In this document: positions 7,403-9,662 of the stretch, piece after piece | Layout: each line of letters begins with the position of its first letter | Position numbering within the stretch: position 1 is the first letter of the stretch | DNA from: Bacillota bacterium | GTDB lineage: Bacteria > Bacillota_A > Clostridia > Christensenellales > Aristaeellaceae | Direction: 5' to 3' | NCBI GenBank assembly: GCA_023421735.1 | Contig: JAEZSP010000084.1 | Coordinates: forward strand, 1-9,662 | DNA: 9,662 nt | Position numbers and translations under genes: made by a program | Notes under the pieces: generated by a model | Seen by the model: only the letters and a program-made list of their open reading frames with translations | Databases searched by the model: none | Told to the model about the DNA's origin: nothing

Positions 7403-7431
7403 TATTGTGCGCAAATAAGGTCGAAATATCC
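7403..7431 (-). promoter_or_regulatory. Possible sigma-G-like promoter
   Basis: On the minus strand, GGATA (7431-7427) and CACAATA (7409-7403) are 17 bp apart. The Bacillus sigma-G pattern is about GHATR, 18 bp, CATNHTA, so each box has one mismatch and the spacing is one short. The location, just upstream of a sporulation-type lipoprotein gene, is what raises it above chance. The predicted leader would be only about 20 nt. No good sigma-A promoter was seen in this gap. Confidence 0.25.
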
Positions 7432-7445
7432 ATGTTCCGAATGGA

Positions 7446-7928
7446 TCACTCGCTGTTAATGCAACGGCTTGCCGGACAGGACGCCGAATTCGTCAAATCC
7501 TCCCAAATCCCGTCCCCACGGATCACCATCTTCATGGTATTGCCGCCGGATGTAAAAACGACATATGCCTTATCGTCCGTGATGCGGTAGACATGCAATT
7601 CGTCCGATGCACAGATCGTGATCGTGATCGATCCGCCGCTCATCATCGGCGGCCAATACGCCTTGCTCGCGCCCAGGCGCAGGTAAAAGCTCAGTGCGCG
7701 GTATTCGTCCGGATCCACTTCAACGGACTTTCCCCCGCAGGTCGTGACGACGGTAGACTTCGGATCGCCAGGCGCATAGTTCAAAACCGCCGCATTGAAG
7801 GCAATCTTCACGCGGCCATCATAGAGCTCCCCCTGATACGACGAAACGACCAGCATTGCGACCAGGATCGCCGCAGACACGACCGCGACGCCCAGAAGGA
7901 CGAAAAAAACCCGCCAGAAATAACGCAT
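7446..7928 (-). CDS. Unrecognised membrane-anchored protein
   Basis: This 160-residue protein is not recognised. One N-terminal hydrophobic helix (about 7-28) follows a short basic start. With no lipobox and no clear signal-peptidase site, it is probably an uncleaved anchor. The rest (30-160) alternates hydrophobic and polar residues in short stretches, such as SITITICASDELHVYRI and KAYVVFTSGGNTMKMVI, so a mostly beta-sheet domain outside the membrane is likely. Cysteines at 64, 106, 151 and 156 could pair. The ATG is 3 bp after the kinase stop, with GAGGA at 7940-7936 inside the kinase's final codons, so the two genes are probably translated together. The start is firm; function is unknown. 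Its place before a sporulation-type lipoprotein hints at an envelope or spore role, but that is only inference. Confidence 0.8.
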   Translation of the reverse strand: MRYFWRVFFVLLGVAVVSAAILVAMLVVSSYQGELYDGRVKIAFNAAVLNYAPGDPKSTVVTTCGGKSVEVDPDEYRALSFYLRLGASKAYWPPMMSGGSITITICASDELHVYRITDDKAYVVFTSGGNTMKMVIRGDGIWEDLTNSASCPASRCINSE

Positions 7929-7931
7929 GCA

Positions 7932-9575
7932 TCAATCCTCGTCTCTGTAAAAGCAGCAACCTCCGATAAACTCACGCAGTATGGAATTGACCGGAATCTC
8001 GTCCTCCACGTCCGCCGTGCGAATATAGTTCAAAAACTTGACGAGTCTGCGCGCCATGGTATAACAGGGCGACTCGCTCTTCACCGCGCGCAGCATGGGA
8101 TAAACGTACTTTTTCATGATCGGCAATTCATAGGACAGCGACGAATTGAACATCGCGTCCGCCTCTTCCTGATACGGGAAGATGTACGCTTCCTCGCCGC
8201 GCCGCACACTCGGCCACGCGGCCATGGTCTCCTCCGGTAACGTGCCCCGGAACAGATAATCGCGCACGATGCGTCTGAGCAAACGCACATCGGTCGTGCG
8301 GATGCGATTATGATCGTCGAGATTCAACGTCGAAAGCGCCGACACATATATCTTAAATTTCATCTGGCGCGGCACAAGCCGTGTCAGCTCATCGTTGAGC
8401 CCATGGATGCCCTCGATGATGATGGGCTCGTTCGCGTCCACGCGCATCTCGTGCGTCTCGGACTTGCGCGTGCCGGAGGGAAAATCAAAGATCGGCGCAC
8501 GTACCGTCTCGCCCTTGAGGAGTTGGAGAAGCTGCTCGTTGAGAAGCTTCAAATCGAGGATATCAAGTCGTTCGAGGTCGCGCCGGCCGTCTTCCCCGAC
8601 GGGCACACTATCGCGGTCGATGTAATAGTCGTCGAGCGAGACCTTCACCGGGCGCATGCCCAAAACTTTCAGGGCAATTAAAAGCCTGTGCGCAAAGGTG
8701 GTCTTTCCCGAGGACGATGGCCCCGCAATGAGCACCACGCGTGCGCCGGAGGCCTTGAATTGGTCTGCGATTTTCGAGACGGATTTTTCGTGCAGCGCCT
8801 CATTGACGCGGATAAATTCACGAAGTTGTTTTTTCTCAACCATTTCATTGAGGTCGGCGGCGTTTGAAACACCCAGGATCGACGCCCATTCGTTTGATTC
8901 GGCAAACGTGCGCGCGATCTTCGGCATGTCGTAAAAGCGCGCGGCGTGCGTGGGATCTGCCTTGTCAGGCAGCATCACGACCATTCCGGGGTAGTAATAC
9001 GTCAAATCGCAAACCGCAACGCGCCCCGTCGAGGGCGCCATTTCGCCGTAGAAGTATTCATAGATGTCCTCAAGCCGATAGAAGCTGAAATCCTCGTAAA
9101 AGCGGTATTTCATAAGCCGGAGCTTGTCGGTTTGCCCGGTCTGGCGGAAGTATTCCACCGCATCCGCCTTTGTGACGTCCCGGCGCGTGATCGGAAGATC
9201 TTCCGCGATGATCTCAAGCATCCCGGCACGAATCTGCTCCACTTCCGCTTCGGTCAGGATCCGCCCGTGGATGTATGCATAGATCCCCTGCCCAAACGAA
9301 TGCTCAATCCGAAGCCGCGCATCCGGTAGCACCCGCTTCACCGCCGCGAGCAAGACAAATTGCAGCGTGCGCTCGTAAATGCGCCTGCCTTCCTCCTCGC
9401 CGTAGGTGATGACGCGCACGTCCGCGCCGCCTTCCGCCTCCGCACAGAGCGAAATCGTCGCGCCCTTGATCGCAACGCCCAGCGCGCCCGCATCCAACCC
9501 GTTCTCCCGGATCAGATCCAGGTACGTCGTGCCGCCCGCGCATTCCACGTCCTTGCCGTTTAATCTCAGTTTCAT
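7932..9575 (-). CDS. TGS-domain nucleoside (uridine-like) kinase
   Basis: This 547-residue three-part protein has a ubiquitin-like TGS domain (about 1-60), a region like the second additional domain of threonyl-tRNA synthetase (about 65-250, including EHSFGQGIYAYIHG at 91-104), and a C-terminal phosphoribulokinase/uridine kinase domain. The kinase has Walker A GPSSSGKTT (285-293), SLDDYYIDR (313-321), IIIEGIHGLN (385-394) and the Arg-rich DHNRIRTTDVRLLRR (421-435). It should be a cytosolic ATP- or GTP-dependent nucleoside kinase, probably for uridine or related nucleosides in salvage. TGS plus ThrRS-like parts without an aminoacylation core mark this family; it is not a tRNA synthetase. The ATG at 9575 is chosen because GAGGA lies 7 nt before it. 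The frame is open to 9653, but those extra 26 codons overlap the end of the preceding gene and do not resemble the family N-terminus. The exact substrate is not certain. Confidence 0.92.
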   Translation of the reverse strand: MKLRLNGKDVECAGGTTYLDLIRENGLDAGALGVAIKGATISLCAEAEGGADVRVITYGEEEGRRIYERTLQFVLLAAVKRVLPDARLRIEHSFGQGIYAYIHGRILTEAEVEQIRAGMLEIIAEDLPITRRDVTKADAVEYFRQTGQTDKLRLMKYRFYEDFSFYRLEDIYEYFYGEMAPSTGRVAVCDLTYYYPGMVVMLPDKADPTHAARFYDMPKIARTFAESNEWASILGVSNAADLNEMVEKKQLREFIRVNEALHEKSVSKIADQFKASGARVVLIAGPSSSGKTTFAHRLLIALKVLGMRPVKVSLDDYYIDRDSVPVGEDGRRDLERLDILDLKLLNEQLLQLLKGETVRAPIFDFPSGTRKSETHEMRVDANEPIIIEGIHGLNDELTRLVPRQMKFKIYVSALSTLNLDDHNRIRTTDVRLLRRIVRDYLFRGTLPEETMAAWPSVRRGEEAYIFPYQEEADAMFNSSLSYELPIMKKYVYPMLRAVKSESPCYTMARRLVKFLNYIRTADVEDEIPVNSILREFIGGCCFYRDED

Positions 9576-9585
9576 CTCATCATCC

Positions 9586-9660
9586 TCAGAACATTCTGAT
9601 GGAGGGCAGCGCGTTGAGCGATAGCTCCGCCGCGCCGCGCCGTAAAACATCATAGTACGC
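9586..9660 (-). CDS. C-terminal end of an upstream gene (partial)
   Basis: In a different frame from the kinase, the minus strand stays open from the window edge through 24 codons to TGA at 9588-9586, ending in LSLNALPSIRMF. The stop overlaps the GAGGA of the kinase gene, a spacing typical of genes in one operon, and every other junction in this block is similarly tight. The composition is protein-like, but 24 residues are too few to name a family. The main doubt is whether the kinase frame, also open here, is the real one; that frame reads as an unlikely Arg/Ser/Cys-rich leader. Confidence 0.45.
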   Translation of the reverse strand, partial: AYYDVLRRGAAELSLNALPSIRMF

Positions 9661-9662
9661 CG

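Noticed and set aside
7378..7449. Longer N-terminus for the YhcN-like protein, from ATG at 7449
   Set aside because: It would overlap the end of the previous gene, put 24 polar residues before the signal peptide and ignore the AAGGAGG that fits the ATG at 7377.
7593..8240. Plus-strand open frame of 215 codons
   Set aside because: It overlaps the start of the 160-residue gene and the conserved kinase C-terminus in antisense. It has no recognisable domain.
9576..9653. 26-residue N-terminal extension of the nucleoside kinase
   Set aside because: The extension does not look like a TGS domain start, lacks a visible ribosome binding site and overlaps the likely end of the upstream gene.

Overview
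The window looks like chromosomal DNA of a Gram-positive, probably endospore-forming Bacillota of the class Clostridia. The signs are a YhcN/YlaJ-type sporulation lipoprotein, a TGS-domain nucleoside kinase of the type common in Clostridia, and a Firmicute-type DnaE. Purine-rich Shine-Dalgarno sites (GAGGA or GGAGG, usually about 7 nt from the start) precede the genes, and the DNA is fairly GC-rich for the group. Genus cannot be set from the sequence alone.

Every convincing gene is on the minus strand, so transcription runs from the right end to the left. Right block (about 9660 to 6874): the last codons of an unidentified gene, a TGS/ThrRS-like/P-loop nucleoside kinase, an unrecognised membrane-anchored protein starting 3 bp after it, and the YhcN/YlaJ-like lipoprotein, which has a weak sigma-G-like promoter candidate in front of it. 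Next is a 180-bp gap (6694-6873) holding two adjacent GC-rich hairpins without U-tracts. No convincing sigma-A promoter was seen there.

Left block (6693 to 146): dnaE, with a GTG start behind a strong GGAGGAGGT; a multi-spanning GT-C-type glycosyltransferase with a C-terminal ricin-like beta-trefoil; and a GtrB/DPM1-type polyprenyl-phosphate glycosyltransferase. Spacings of 17 and 3 bp suggest one transcript. The last two genes make a plausible two-step pathway: the GT2 enzyme charges a polyprenyl phosphate with a sugar on the cytoplasmic side, and the GT-C enzyme transfers that sugar to an acceptor outside the membrane. No GtrA-like flippase is seen.

The left end (1-145) holds a perfect 32-bp palindrome touching the window edge and a doubtful 25-codon ORF. 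There are no rRNA or tRNA genes, CRISPR arrays or complete mobile elements. Most of the window is ordinary housekeeping and envelope DNA. The most notable points are the lectin-like tail on the glycosyltransferase, the edge palindrome, the GC-rich hairpin pair and the uncharacterised small membrane protein.
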